64,000 nucleotides of DNA from assembly GCF_965196975.1 (NCBI RefSeq), contig NZ_OZ239981.1, positions 4,092,001 through 4,156,000 of the forward strand, given 5' to 3'. The notes under the pieces were generated by a model, which saw only the letters and a program-made list of their open reading frames with translations, made no database searches and had not been told where the DNA came from. This document shows positions 35,147 to 43,048 of this stretch, piece after piece. The stretch's first letter is position 1. Every line of letters begins with the position of its first letter. The position numbers and the translations under genes were made by a program. This stretch comes from Endozoicomonas sp965196975. Its GTDB lineage: Bacteria; Pseudomonadota; Gammaproteobacteria; Pseudomonadales; Endozoicomonadaceae.

Positions 35147-36994
35147 TTATCTCTGAAGGTAGGAGCTGCGGGAGGATCGACGGAGTGCTTTCGGCTTGTT
35201 ACTGGTTTCTTCAACGTCGGGATCAGGCGTATCTTCTGGTGCTGGTCGACCTCTGGCGAGTAACTCCAGATTAATGCCCCGGTGCTGTTGCAGAATACGA
35301 ATCGCGGCCAGTGAGTAGACCCGACAATCCAGTGCCTCATTTCTGCGGTTCTTGGCATCCCAGGTAAAGTACGGTACACCAAGCCGATACTTCTTTATCT
35401 TTTCTTCGGCGGTGGCCTGTTTGAAATAATCTTCATCAAAGCACTCTTTGACTGGCCAGTGGCAGTAACCCTGTCCGGGCTCTAGAATCCGGTAACGCTG
35501 ATAGACCAACTCTTTCGCAGTATCCGTCCCGATCAGCGTCAGGTAGACCCCTTTCTTATTTTTGGTTTTTGGGAAGGTGGCGATCGGTTTGCCGGCCTGC
35601 GACGATCCTTTGACTGGTATTGCACAGTCGGCGCCCTGTTTACGACAGAAGGCATACACCTCATCGGTGTAGTGACCACCCGAGTCGATACAAACCTGAG
35701 CCACATTCATTCTGGTACCATCCTGACGGGTGTAGGTTTTATGCAGCATATCCGCCAGGGCATCCCATATGGGTTGCCGGGATAGATCACCGTATAAACG
35801 GACATAATCAATAGACCAGCTTTCCTCTCCAGCTCCCCAGCCAGTCACTTCAAATTCAAAGCGGTCATCCTGAACGTCACAACCGACAGTCAGTATTTCC
35901 ACCCACCAGGGCACCTCTGCCGGATAATGTTCCCGTCGCTGATAGAGCAAAGCATGCTCAACGGTTTCGCCTCTTTCCGTCCAGGCCTCACCGAGGACGG
36001 TATTGGTCCAGTCCTTGAATTGAATAGGATTACTCTTGGCCGCTAAAAAATCCTCAACCGCATTCTGCCAGCTGTACCAGCCATTGGGACTGTAGAGTGA
36101 GCTGAGGTGAAAACCGGCCACCTTGTTGCTCTTTTCATTTTCAGCCTGCCAGTGACCATGACTGAGGAGTTTGGGTTTGTCTTTTTCATAATGCTTATGG
36201 CCACACTGCACACACTCAAACCGTGTGGTTGTCGGGTCATGGTTATCAAAAATGATTTGAGCCCAGACGATCGGTTGGGAGTGTCCGCAGCCATTGCAGG
36301 GAACCAGATAGCGTCGTTTATCACTGGCCTCATAAGCCGCTTCAATCTTGCTGGTCTCGGCAATGTTGGGCGTGCTGACCATTAGTATCTTGCGGTTACG
36401 GCTGAAAGTGGCGGTTCGCTTGATGGCCAGATTGATTGGACTGCCTTCACCATCCACATCATCGTCATAGGCATCCACCTCATCCATAAACAGAAAACGG
36501 GCAGGCATGGAGCGAAGGCCTGCGGCAGAGTTTGCCCCGGTAAAAATCAAAACCCCATTGGGAAATTCTTTGGTCAGCAGGGTATTGCCACTGTCCCGAC
36601 TTCTCGGGTCTTTGACCTTCTCCTGAAGATCCGGCATTTCATCAATCATCGGAGCAATCCGCTGCTTCGATGTCCGCTTGGCCATATCCAGCGTGGGCAG
36701 TACATACATCATCGGACCCGGCGTATGGTCAATCACATAGCCAAGCCAGTTATTGCCACATTCCGTACCGCCAACCTGGGCACCCTTCATAAACACCACC
36801 TGTTCGACAGGCGACGATGGCGACAGACAGTCCATGATCTCTTTCAGATACGGTGTGCGGGAAGTTCGCCATCGACCAGCTTCCTTGGTCGCCTTGGCAG
36901 GAAGAATTCGTTTCTGGTCAGCCCATTCAGACACGGTCAGTCTAGTGTCTGGTTTCAAACCCGCAAAAAAGCCTGAAAAATAGGGACTTTTCAT
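35147..36994 (-). CDS. terminase large subunit (GpA family)
   Basis: 615 residues. The ATPase region has VVFMKGAQVGGTECGNNWLG as the modified Walker A and FLFMDEVDAYDDD as Walker B. A zinc-like CNGCGHSQ/CVQCGHKH pair sits between. The nuclease half has VGCDVQDDRFEFEVTGW and ICIDSGG-like ID residues (VCIDSGGHYTDEV). It drives DNA packaging and cos cutting. The start follows a 380-bp gap that holds an RNA candidate on the other strand. Confidence 0.93.
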   Translation of the reverse strand: MKSPYFSGFFAGLKPDTRLTVSEWADQKRILPAKATKEAGRWRTSRTPYLKEIMDCLSPSSPVEQVVFMKGAQVGGTECGNNWLGYVIDHTPGPMMYVLPTLDMAKRTSKQRIAPMIDEMPDLQEKVKDPRSRDSGNTLLTKEFPNGVLIFTGANSAAGLRSMPARFLFMDEVDAYDDDVDGEGSPINLAIKRTATFSRNRKILMVSTPNIAETSKIEAAYEASDKRRYLVPCNGCGHSQPIVWAQIIFDNHDPTTTRFECVQCGHKHYEKDKPKLLSHGHWQAENEKSNKVAGFHLSSLYSPNGWYSWQNAVEDFLAAKSNPIQFKDWTNTVLGEAWTERGETVEHALLYQRREHYPAEVPWWVEILTVGCDVQDDRFEFEVTGWGAGEESWSIDYVRLYGDLSRQPIWDALADMLHKTYTRQDGTRMNVAQVCIDSGGHYTDEVYAFCRKQGADCAIPVKGSSQAGKPIATFPKTKNKKGVYLTLIGTDTAKELVYQRYRILEPGQGYCHWPVKECFDEDYFKQATAEEKIKKYRLGVPYFTWDAKNRRNEALDCRVYSLAAIRILQQHRGINLELLARGRPAPEDTPDPDVEETSNKPKALRRSSRSSYLQR

Positions 36995-37062
36995 ACACTT
37001 GTTTGTTTATATCCGTGACAAATAGGCGTAACAGCTACCCAAATCTAAAGAGATTGTAAATT

Positions 37063-37078
37063 TGTGACAGAGTTCACA
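37063..37078 (+). promoter_or_regulatory. perfect CRP-type palindrome
   Basis: TGTGA-N6-TCACA with both half-sites exact. If it acts as a class I site at about -61.5, transcription would start near 37132, with CATGAT (37119-37124) as a weak -10. That start lies just before the GGA-rich RNA region. No good -35 is seen, in keeping with activator dependence. Confidence 0.6.
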
Positions 37079-37129
37079 CCCCTTGGCATTACTGAAAAAG
37101 CTCAGAATTGGCACGGTACATGATAAGTA

Positions 37130-37383
37130 CCCATTGCAAGGATGACAGTCAGAACCCTTTCAGGATGAACCGAATGCCAGGATGGCACCAGGGACGAAAT
37201 AACAACAACAGGGTGGGTTCTGTTAGGGGGGAAGCGCAGTTTGCAGGGATTTAACGAACGGAATAAAAGCAAAAAATACAGGGATGTTCTTTCTAACAAG
37301 AACAATAACCGAGCTCCAAAATAACAATAACTCTGACGTTTTATTTCCGATTCAGTCCTGTTGATCAGGGCTTTTTTATTTTG
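37130..37383 (+). ncRNA. candidate CsrB/RsmZ-type CsrA-sequestering small RNA
   Basis: The gap between TerS and TerL holds eight GGA motifs on the plus strand between 37140 and 37284 (AAGGATG, CAGGATG twice, CAGGGACG, GGGGGGAAG, CAGGGATT, ACGGAAT, CAGGGATG). At least two sit in hairpin loops: TTC-AGGAT-GAA (37159-37169) and TGCC-AGGAT-GGCA (37175-37187). Another hairpin, GTTCTT-TCTAAC-AAGAAC, follows the last motif, and a Rho-independent terminator ends the unit at 37382. A perfect CRP site lies upstream. This is the architecture of RNAs that titrate CsrA/RsmA. No credible protein frame fits on this strand. It is antisense to any terS-terL read-through. Start and promoter are inferred. Confidence 0.6.
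37354..37382 (+). terminator. Rho-independent terminator reading rightward
   Basis: AGTCCTG (37354-37360) pairs with CAGGGCT (37366-37372, one G-T pair), then TTTTTTATTTT. It faces the terS gene, whose stop overlaps the T-run, so it must serve a rightward transcript from the preceding gap. Confidence 0.75.
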
Positions 37384-37858
37384 TGCGACTGATCAATGCA
37401 CTCAATGCCTGCTCTATTTCCTCACGTAACAGTTTGGTCACCTCATAAGGGTTATCTTCAGCAGCCAGCACATCCGCCATTCGATCAGGAATGGCCAGCA
37501 GTTCATCCCTAATAATCCTCCCAGCCTTGAATGCATCCTGCTTTACCTTGGCAGCATCCGTCAGGGTTCCGCTCTTTTCCTCATACTCCAGCTTCGCCAT
37601 CTTTGCTTTGAAGGCTTCCCGCATAGTGCGGGCAGTGACAAAGTCAACGGCTCCTGGTTGTGTCGGTGAAAGGTCAGCTGACTGATCAGAGCGGATAAGC
37701 GTCACTGGATCAGCATTGGCTTTCATAGCCTGCTGTGCCTGCACTGAATCCACCTTGCCATTTTTCAGTTTCACAATGCCCTTTTTGATCAGCTTCGTGA
37801 CATAGCCCCTTGTGAAGCCCTGCTGTCTGGCAAATTCCGCTTGAGAAATCAGTGCCAT
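37376..37858 (-). CDS. terminase small subunit-like protein
   Basis: 160 residues. An N-terminal helix-turn-helix (SQAEFARQQGFTRGYVTKLI) recognises DNA. The C-terminal half (KLEYEEKSGTLTDAAKVKQDA and the helical tail ending in ALISRTK) is the Nu1-like assembly region. It is the first gene of the leftward packaging module and would bind the cos site. Confidence 0.75.
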   Translation of the reverse strand: MALISQAEFARQQGFTRGYVTKLIKKGIVKLKNGKVDSVQAQQAMKANADPVTLIRSDQSADLSPTQPGAVDFVTARTMREAFKAKMAKLEYEEKSGTLTDAAKVKQDAFKAGRIIRDELLAIPDRMADVLAAEDNPYEVTKLLREEIEQALSALISRTK

Positions 37859-37983
37859 GGGAAGTCATACCTACAGCCATCTCATTCAATATGGACATTT
37901 GTCTTAAATTTTCTCGACTTACCGTGGCCATCCCCTATAGAGCTACTGCGACAACAAAAAATGAATCAATAAAGGATGTGCTT

Positions 37984-38337
37984 ATGAATGAAATCGCCAC
38001 GTTGAATGATGCAGTGCGAAAGTCACTGGTGAATCTTGAAGTAAAAAATAGCCTTGCTCTGATCAATTGCCGGTTTGAAATCACGATGACCGCCAACCTG
38101 CAGCACACCATTGAAAACAAAGTTGGCTTGCTGAAAGCCATTGCCGAATTTGACCACTTCAATGAGCAGAATGATCCCCACGATGAACACGACTGTTTCC
38201 GCTTCAAGTTTGAAGATGAATGGATCATCGCCAAGTTCGATTATTACGCCCCGGATATGGAGCACGGTTCGGAAGATGCCACGGACTTAACCAAAACCAT
38301 CCGGGTACTGACCATTATGCTGGCCATCGATTATTAA
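37984..38337 (+). CDS. DUF3768-family protein
   Basis: 117 residues from ATG 37984, preceded by AAAGGATG. The core AEFDHFNEQNDPHDEHDCFRF followed by KFDYYAPDMEHGSEDATD and RVLTIMLAIDY is the DUF3768 signature, common in plasmids and phages. Function unknown. It reads away from terS and is 18 bases from the next gene. Confidence 0.8.
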   Translation: MNEIATLNDAVRKSLVNLEVKNSLALINCRFEITMTANLQHTIENKVGLLKAIAEFDHFNEQNDPHDEHDCFRFKFEDEWIIAKFDYYAPDMEHGSEDATDLTKTIRVLTIMLAIDY

Positions 38338-38355
38338 TAACGGAGAACAACAGCC

Positions 38356-38772
38356 ATGAATACTGAAGCCCAATTGATTACGCATTACTATTTTTGCGCC
38401 GGAGTACTGGATCAATTAAGTGACCAGACCCGCACACCGGCCGAACTGTTTGGTGATGGTGAACTGGAACTCATCCAGAACCTTTGCCGTTATAGCCAGA
38501 TCATCAGCGAGATCGAACACTCAAAAAATGACGAGGAAGGCTTTCCCGGCGTGTTTGATTATGAAGTCTCTGAAACACTGGCGGCTAAACTCTGGATTGC
38601 ATTATGTGAACAGCATCCAGAATTTGAGCCGTGGGATTTTCCCGATGAAAGTCAGTTCCGAAACCTGGTTGAGAAGTTAATTGATGACTGGCTCCAGCAG
38701 CGTATTCCCAGAGAGTTAACGATTGAGCAATGGCTGATTAAAACTCAGCCCACATCATCAAACGATGAATAG
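38356..38772 (+). CDS. hypothetical acidic protein
   Basis: 138 residues, strongly acidic and helical, with a GGAG site. Not recognised. It likely shares a transcript with the DUF3768 gene. Its last 28 bases overlap the convergent nuclease-like gene, which may couple their expression by transcriptional interference. Confidence 0.6.
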   Translation: MNTEAQLITHYYFCAGVLDQLSDQTRTPAELFGDGELELIQNLCRYSQIISEIEHSKNDEEGFPGVFDYEVSETLAAKLWIALCEQHPEFEPWDFPDESQFRNLVEKLIDDWLQQRIPRELTIEQWLIKTQPTSSNDE

Positions 38773-39362
38773 CTCCTGCCTCTGGCGCAGTAAAGTAATT
38801 CAACTCGATTTTCTGCAGCGATTTGTTTAATAGACTTTAGAGCTTCGGAAGTCATTCTTTCATTCTCAAGCGGGGCAGAATCAATGATTAGCATCACTGG
38901 TAACATCTGCCCTCCTCGATGTTGAGCTTCAGTCCTATGTGCAACCAACTTTTCAATATCAGTAGTTATTTCTTTTGGCCTCAGTCGTCCATTCATTCTT
39001 TCCGATGCTTTAACTTCAATGGCAATGAACATATGAAGCAGCGTTTTTTCTTGATTCCGCCTTCGCCAATCAGAATCAATCTGCTGATCAAAAATCACCA
39101 CATCAGGAATAGGTTCAAAACCAGTCTGATAACCAGTGCGCTTGCTAACCGCAAGTTTTTGGAAAAGCTCTGTCACAGGTTCTCTGATCCACATTTTGAC
39201 ATTCATACCCAACTGATTCTTGGGAACAGCACCATATTGTCTGAGGCAATGGTAAATCATGGCCTGATAATGTAATTCAGAACCAAGAACCCCCAAACAT
39301 TCTTCCTGAATTGCTGGCCAAGCTTGAATTAATGCCGTTTTGGCTTCTTGTAGGCTATCCAT
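38745..39362 (-). CDS. PD-(D/E)XK nuclease-like protein
   Basis: 205 residues. EPIPDVVIFD, then FIAIEVKASER, gives the D...ExK arrangement of the restriction-endonuclease fold, with a preceding helix carrying E (LHYQAMIYHCL). The rest ends in LLYCARGRSYSS. It is convergent to the rightward accessory genes, the pattern of an independent cargo gene. A defence or counter-defence nuclease is likely; the target is unknown. Confidence 0.6.
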   Translation of the reverse strand: MDSLQEAKTALIQAWPAIQEECLGVLGSELHYQAMIYHCLRQYGAVPKNQLGMNVKMWIREPVTELFQKLAVSKRTGYQTGFEPIPDVVIFDQQIDSDWRRRNQEKTLLHMFIAIEVKASERMNGRLRPKEITTDIEKLVAHRTEAQHRGGQMLPVMLIIDSAPLENERMTSEALKSIKQIAAENRVELLYCARGRSYSSFDDVG

Positions 39363-39446
39363 AAAATCTCACTCAAACACTGGTAAACAGTGCTATCGGC
39401 ATGACTAAAGAATTAACCAGATTAATCAGAAAGTTAATGATGATTT

Positions 39447-39661
39447 GTATACCTGTGTATACCTCGTTTTCAGACCTGTCACTAACAAAACCCGCGCCCG
39501 ATCGTACCCGCAAAAAATTAAACATTGCAGGGACCCACGATGTTTTTAATTTGACTGTTTGAAAGCCATTACCTACTGAAAAAATGATCGTTATATCAAC
39601 CATGTAGAGAGATTTAAAAAGCAGAATAAAGTTTGAGATATACGGCAGTTTACCCATAGTA
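39447..39661 (+). promoter_or_regulatory. promoter region of the basic protein gene
   Basis: The 338-bp gap 39363-39700 holds two GTATACC repeats ten bases apart (39447-39463), possible operator half-sites, and a -35/-10 pair TTGAGA (39633-39638) with CATAGT (39655-39660) at 16 bases. No gene, tRNA or other structure is seen in the gap. Confidence 0.35.
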
Positions 39662-39700
39662 AAAGTGCACAAACAATAAACAACGCAAAGGAGCAACATC

Positions 39701-39991
39701 ATGGCTACTAACAAAAACACCGCTAAAACCACTGCTAAAACTCCAGCTAAAAAAGATGATAAGAAAACCAAAAAGTCCAACTCTGAAAAGTTTGCTGAAC
39801 TGGCGAACGTCCGTGTACCCAAAGCCCTGCGGGTCTTGAAATCCATCTCATCATTGGCCAACGATACCAAATATGAGTACACCGACGCCCAATCCACCGC
39901 CATCATCAGCGCCTTGAAATCTGCGGTTGATGATCTTTCCGAATGCTTTAAAAACGGCGGTAAAAAGGACGAGGAGACATTCCGCATCTAA
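39701..39991 (+). CDS. small Lys/Ala-rich basic protein
   Basis: 96 residues with an AAAGGAG site. The first 25 are histone H1-like (NTAKTTAKTPAKKDDKKTKK); the rest is an amphipathic helical domain (LANVRVPKALRVLKSISSLA). Such proteins bind DNA or RNA non-specifically. It has its own promoter and terminator, so it may be expressed in the lysogen. Function unknown. Confidence 0.65.
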   Translation: MATNKNTAKTTAKTPAKKDDKKTKKSNSEKFAELANVRVPKALRVLKSISSLANDTKYEYTDAQSTAIISALKSAVDDLSECFKNGGKKDEETFRI

Positions 39992-40012
39992 TTCCGGATT
40001 CAATCCTCACCA

Positions 40013-40038
40013 AGCAGGCGATGATGCCTGCTTTTTTT
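40013..40038 (+). terminator. Rho-independent terminator
   Basis: AGCAGGC (40013-40019) pairs with GCCTGCT (40026-40032), followed by a T-run. It ends the basic protein gene. Confidence 0.9.
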
Positions 40039-40184
40039 GAGGCTGATGATTATTCATGCACTATCGGATCAACACCAAACACCGGTAAATCGTCACCACA
40101 CGATGATTTCAATATTGATCGTGTAACCTATTGCGATGATCAAATGCCCCGCCAGATCGACGTAGAACCGATCCTGTATGATGC

Positions 40185-41252
40185 TCAATCCGTACCCACA
40201 TATTGAAATGAACAGGTCAACCGATCGAACGAATGCTTACTCAGGATCGACTGAGCAGGCATGCCGACCCGTCCGGGTTTGCGGGTCATGATCCAACGAT
40301 CGGATTTATTCATCGCATGGATCAAAGCAGGTGAGGTGGTCACGGTATTCACTTTGTAGCCCTGTTTCCGGTACAGCTCGCAGATATAGCAGCGCAACTG
40401 AAAACCAATGCCCAGCCCCTGATAATCAGGTAATACCACCGTTCTGTGCAGGCGTTTCAGCTTCTTATTGCTCGGATGAGGAAAGTGTAAGACGCTGCAC
40501 CAACCCACTGCCTCACCATTAATCTCGGCAATGTATTTATGAGCAGAACGATTGTGCTCACTGCTCAGATAGTGAAATGGCCTAAATAATGGCCATTCGG
40601 ATTGGTCCGCTCTGCGGACATCAATGCGGATTTCAGGTCGCCGAAGACGCCTCCGCTTGAAGGTATGCTTATTGCAATCGTAGACCCAATCCGGCTGCAG
40701 CCACTCCACAATGTCATAGTGGCAGCTGACAGCGATGAATTGCTTGCCTTCCTTGCGGATAAACTTCTGGATAGCCGCACTGCCGATCTTGGCCACCTGA
40801 CGATCCACTACCGAAGTGAACTCGTCGTAAATGACCGGTTTGTCGGATTCCAGAATCAGCCTGGCTAACTCTGCCCGCATCTTCTGGCCATTAGAGAGCA
40901 CTGCGAATGGCTTCAGCCAATCAGGAGGTGAGGAAAATCCCACCTTGCTCAGCGATTCGGTAATTTGCTTTGCACTCAGATCCTCACTGAAATCATCCAC
41001 TACAGAACGATCTGACCAGTTAAACCCGGAGAACAGTTCAAAGTCCTTGAAGACTTCTCGGGCAATGGTCGTCTTACCAGAACCACTGGCACCGACAATC
41101 AGGCCGATGTTCCAGGGCTTGTTTTCAATGGGAATATCAACGTCGAACTCCTTCTTCACCGACTCCATATCAATATCAAACATCCCTTTGACCTTCTCGG
41201 TGCGGAAGGAAGGTTTGATGGCAGACTCTACTACAAACTTTGAACTCGGCAT
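40185..41252 (-). CDS. ABC ATPase-GNAT acyltransferase fusion
   Basis: 355 residues. The N-terminal ABC-type ATPase has Walker A GASGSGKTT (near 54-62), a signature-like LSNGQKMRAELARLI, Walker B KPVIYDEFTSVVD and an H-loop (AVSCHYD). It has no membrane partner, so it is not a transporter. From about residue 215, a GNAT domain follows: FHYLSSEHNRSAHKYIAEI, GEAVGWCSVLHFP, LHRTVVLPDYQGLGIG (acyl-CoA loop). The HY motif and following layout recall the Mu Mom DNA-modifying acyltransferase. It overlaps the ParB-like gene by 22 bases and has AAGGGA ahead of the ATG. DNA base modification is an inference. Confidence 0.75.
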   Translation of the reverse strand: MPSSKFVVESAIKPSFRTEKVKGMFDIDMESVKKEFDVDIPIENKPWNIGLIVGASGSGKTTIAREVFKDFELFSGFNWSDRSVVDDFSEDLSAKQITESLSKVGFSSPPDWLKPFAVLSNGQKMRAELARLILESDKPVIYDEFTSVVDRQVAKIGSAAIQKFIRKEGKQFIAVSCHYDIVEWLQPDWVYDCNKHTFKRRRLRRPEIRIDVRRADQSEWPLFRPFHYLSSEHNRSAHKYIAEINGEAVGWCSVLHFPHPSNKKLKRLHRTVVLPDYQGLGIGFQLRCYICELYRKQGYKVNTVTTSPALIHAMNKSDRWIMTRKPGRVGMPAQSILSKHSFDRLTCSFQYVGTD

Positions 41253-41791
41253 TTCAGTCCCTTCTGTGTCAGTTCGTCGTAGATTTCCTGCTGATGGGCT
41301 TCGTTCTCACACTCCACCAGAATGTTGAAGATTTCAGTGTATTCCTCGCCATTGGGTTTCTGTTCCGGCACAGGTTCCGGGTCATCAAACAAGCTGACCA
41401 TAAAATCATCTTTGAAACCGAGCAGGCTCAGGTCAAAGTCCTCTGCCTGAAGTGCATCCACTTCCAGAGCCAGCTTTTCCATATCCCAGGAGGCGTTAAG
41501 CGGAATGGCATTGTCAGCAATGATGTAGGCTTTTTTCTGGGCTTCAGACAGCCCGGCTAACACAATGCAGGGAACGGTTTTAAGATTCAGCTTCTTCGCT
41601 GCCATCAAACGACCATGGCCAGCGATAATGCCATTACTCTCATCAATCAGCACAGGATTGGTAAAGCCAAACTCTTTGATGGATGAACAAATCTGAATGA
41701 TCTGCTCTTCATCGTGAACCCGGGAATTGTTCACATAGGGGATCAGGTCGCTGACTTTACGATCCACCATCTTGTATTTTTTAGCTGCCAT
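41231..41791 (-). CDS. ParB/Srx-fold (ParB-like nuclease domain) protein
   Basis: 186 residues. VSDLIPYVNNSRVHDEEQI, then IKEFGFTNPVLIDESNGIIAGHGRLMAAK is the ParB N-terminal CTP-binding/nuclease motif (GHGR box). No helix-turn-helix partition domain follows, so it is not a partition protein. The C-terminus is acidic. It lies between holin and ABC-GNAT and probably works with the latter. Confidence 0.82.
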   Translation of the reverse strand: MAAKKYKMVDRKVSDLIPYVNNSRVHDEEQIIQICSSIKEFGFTNPVLIDESNGIIAGHGRLMAAKKLNLKTVPCIVLAGLSEAQKKAYIIADNAIPLNASWDMEKLALEVDALQAEDFDLSLLGFKDDFMVSLFDDPEPVPEQKPNGEEYTEIFNILVECENEAHQQEIYDELTQKGLKCRVQSL

Positions 41792-41793
41792 CC

Positions 41794-42162
41794 TTAGCGC
41801 CTTATCTTGTCTGCCACCTTCTCAATCCCACGACTGGCGATGTAACCACCAATACCCAGCTGCACGATGGAGAACAGTTTGAGTTCAACCGCTTCTGACA
41901 AATCAGGGGCTGACCAGCCCAGCCAGCGACATACGATCAGGGCGGTAAATACCAGCATCACAATGGGGCGCCATGACCGCTGTAACCAACTATCACCTTG
42001 AGCTTCAGCCTTGATGACTCCGGCACGCTGAGCCAGCTCATCCAATTCGCCGTTAACCGCCATATCCACCAGTTGGTGTTTAGCCTGGACAGCTTTTTCA
42101 GGATCAGGAATGATGCGTTCAATCACCTTACCCAGCAGAGGAATTGCCGCAGCCCAGCTCAT
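41794..42162 (-). CDS. three-membrane-span holin
   Basis: 122 residues from ATG 42162, which overlaps the amidase stop as ATGA and has GGAG at 8 bases. Hydrophobic segments occur at the centre (WRPIVMLVFTALIVCRWLGW) and C-terminal part (LFSIVQLGIGGYIASRG). The SWRPI motif is shared by 3TM phage/GTA holins. It would release or trigger lysis with the amidase. Confidence 0.72.
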   Translation of the reverse strand: MSWAAAIPLLGKVIERIIPDPEKAVQAKHQLVDMAVNGELDELAQRAGVIKAEAQGDSWLQRSWRPIVMLVFTALIVCRWLGWSAPDLSEAVELKLFSIVQLGIGGYIASRGIEKVADKIRR

Positions 42163-42584
42163 TCGATGGTCTCCAGCCAATGTTCAACCACAAAGTTCGG
42201 GCAGGTTTTGTAGGGCGTGAAATAGTAATGACCAACGACCTGAGCTTCTGGATAACGCAGCTGTAGAGATTCAACCAGCATTTCCAGCATCAGCCATTGG
42301 GCAGACGTGAAATTATCTTCCGGTTCACCATTCTGGTTGATACCACCCACCATGCAGATACCAATGGACTCATGGTTATGACCTCGAACATGAGCACCCT
42401 GAACCTGTGCATGCCTGCCATGCTGAATCTTGCCATTGCGCTCAATGATCCAGTGGTACCCGATATCCGACCAGCCATTCTCTTCCACATGCCAGCGCCG
42501 AATATCGTCTGTGGTTACTCCCTGATCCGCTCTGGTAGCTGAGCAGTGGATCACGATGTAATTGGTTTCCGTCCTTGGCGTCAT
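42159..42584 (-). CDS. N-acetylmuramoyl-L-alanine amidase (endolysin)
   Basis: 141 residues from ATG 42584 (MTPRTETN), with AGGAAG upstream. Amidase_2/T7 lysozyme fold: NYIVIHCSAT (zinc His), VRGHNHESIGICMVGG, then GHYYFTPYKTCPNF (His and Cys ligands). It cleaves the peptide from muramic acid in the cell wall. Zinc ligands are all present. Confidence 0.9.
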   Translation of the reverse strand: MTPRTETNYIVIHCSATRADQGVTTDDIRRWHVEENGWSDIGYHWIIERNGKIQHGRHAQVQGAHVRGHNHESIGICMVGGINQNGEPEDNFTSAQWLMLEMLVESLQLRYPEAQVVGHYYFTPYKTCPNFVVEHWLETIE

Positions 42585-42588
42585 TGCT

Positions 42589-42864
42589 TCACTTCCTGAA
42601 AAAGAAGGCGACCAGGCCAATCAGTGCAGACACGACCAACCAGCCAAACCGTTCAATCCCTGCCAGCAATACACCACGAGAGCTGCCCTGAAGTTCCAGG
42701 GCTCTTATCCTTGCTTCCATTTCACTGAGCTTTGAATCCAGCTGATTCATATTGTCATTCTGGTGGGAAATGCGCTCTTCTATCCGAGCAAGCTGAGAGA
42801 CGGCCTCACTCAGCCTGTCCAGCTTCACATCAATGCGATCCAGACGGTCGGAGAGGTCAGTCAT
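42589..42864 (-). CDS. coiled-coil protein with C-terminal membrane anchor, lysis cassette
   Basis: 91 residues from ATG 42864 (MTDLSD) with AGGA upstream. A long heptad region (LDRIDVKLDRLSEAVSQLA) leads to a C-terminal membrane span (FGWLVVSALIGLVAFFF). It resembles haemolysin XhlA-type lysis accessory proteins. First gene of the lysis group, 4 bases before the amidase start. Confidence 0.65.
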   Translation of the reverse strand: MTDLSDRLDRIDVKLDRLSEAVSQLARIEERISHQNDNMNQLDSKLSEMEARIRALELQGSSRGVLLAGIERFGWLVVSALIGLVAFFFRK

Positions 42865-42902
42865 GGTGCGTCCTGCACAGGGGGAAATTTTGGGCGAAAA
42901 AA

Positions 42903-42929
42903 AACCTCGGGCCATTTCTGGCTGAGGTT
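42903..42929. terminator. hairpin upstream of the lysis cassette
   Basis: AACCTC (42903-42908) pairs with GAGGTT (42924-42929), with partial pairing of GGGCC and GGCT inside. T-runs flank it on both strands. It separates the lysis group from the gene at 43049, so lysis genes need read-through or their own promoter. Confidence 0.6.
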
Positions 42930-43048
42930 TTTGAGTGTTCTTAAAAACTACTCGATTCTGTTCTCATTAGCAAGTATTGATCACTAACTGTTCGGCGGCT
43001 AACTAGCCTGCGCTATAACAATGGAGTCCAATATTTTCAATTTGTTCA

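Noticed and set aside
37107..37123. possible sigma-54 promoter (TGGCAC...)
   Set aside because: The -24 part fits, but the -12 part lacks the GC pair of the TTGC(A/T) element.
37102..37305. 67-codon open frame on the minus strand between the terminase genes
   Set aside because: No ribosome site and a random-looking translation. The plus-strand GGA motifs and terminator explain the region better.
39373..39987. 204-codon open frame on the minus strand
   Set aside because: It is antisense to the basic protein gene at 39701, which has a strong ribosome site and terminator. Its hydrophobic stretch is the mirror of Lys/Ala codons.
40185..41252. ABC transporter ATPase
   Set aside because: There is no permease or membrane segment nearby, and the protein is fused to a GNAT domain; the lysis and ParB context argues against transport.
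41231..41791. partition protein ParB
   Set aside because: It has only the N-terminal ParB/Srx domain, no helix-turn-helix and no ParA nearby. Plasmid partition is unlikely.
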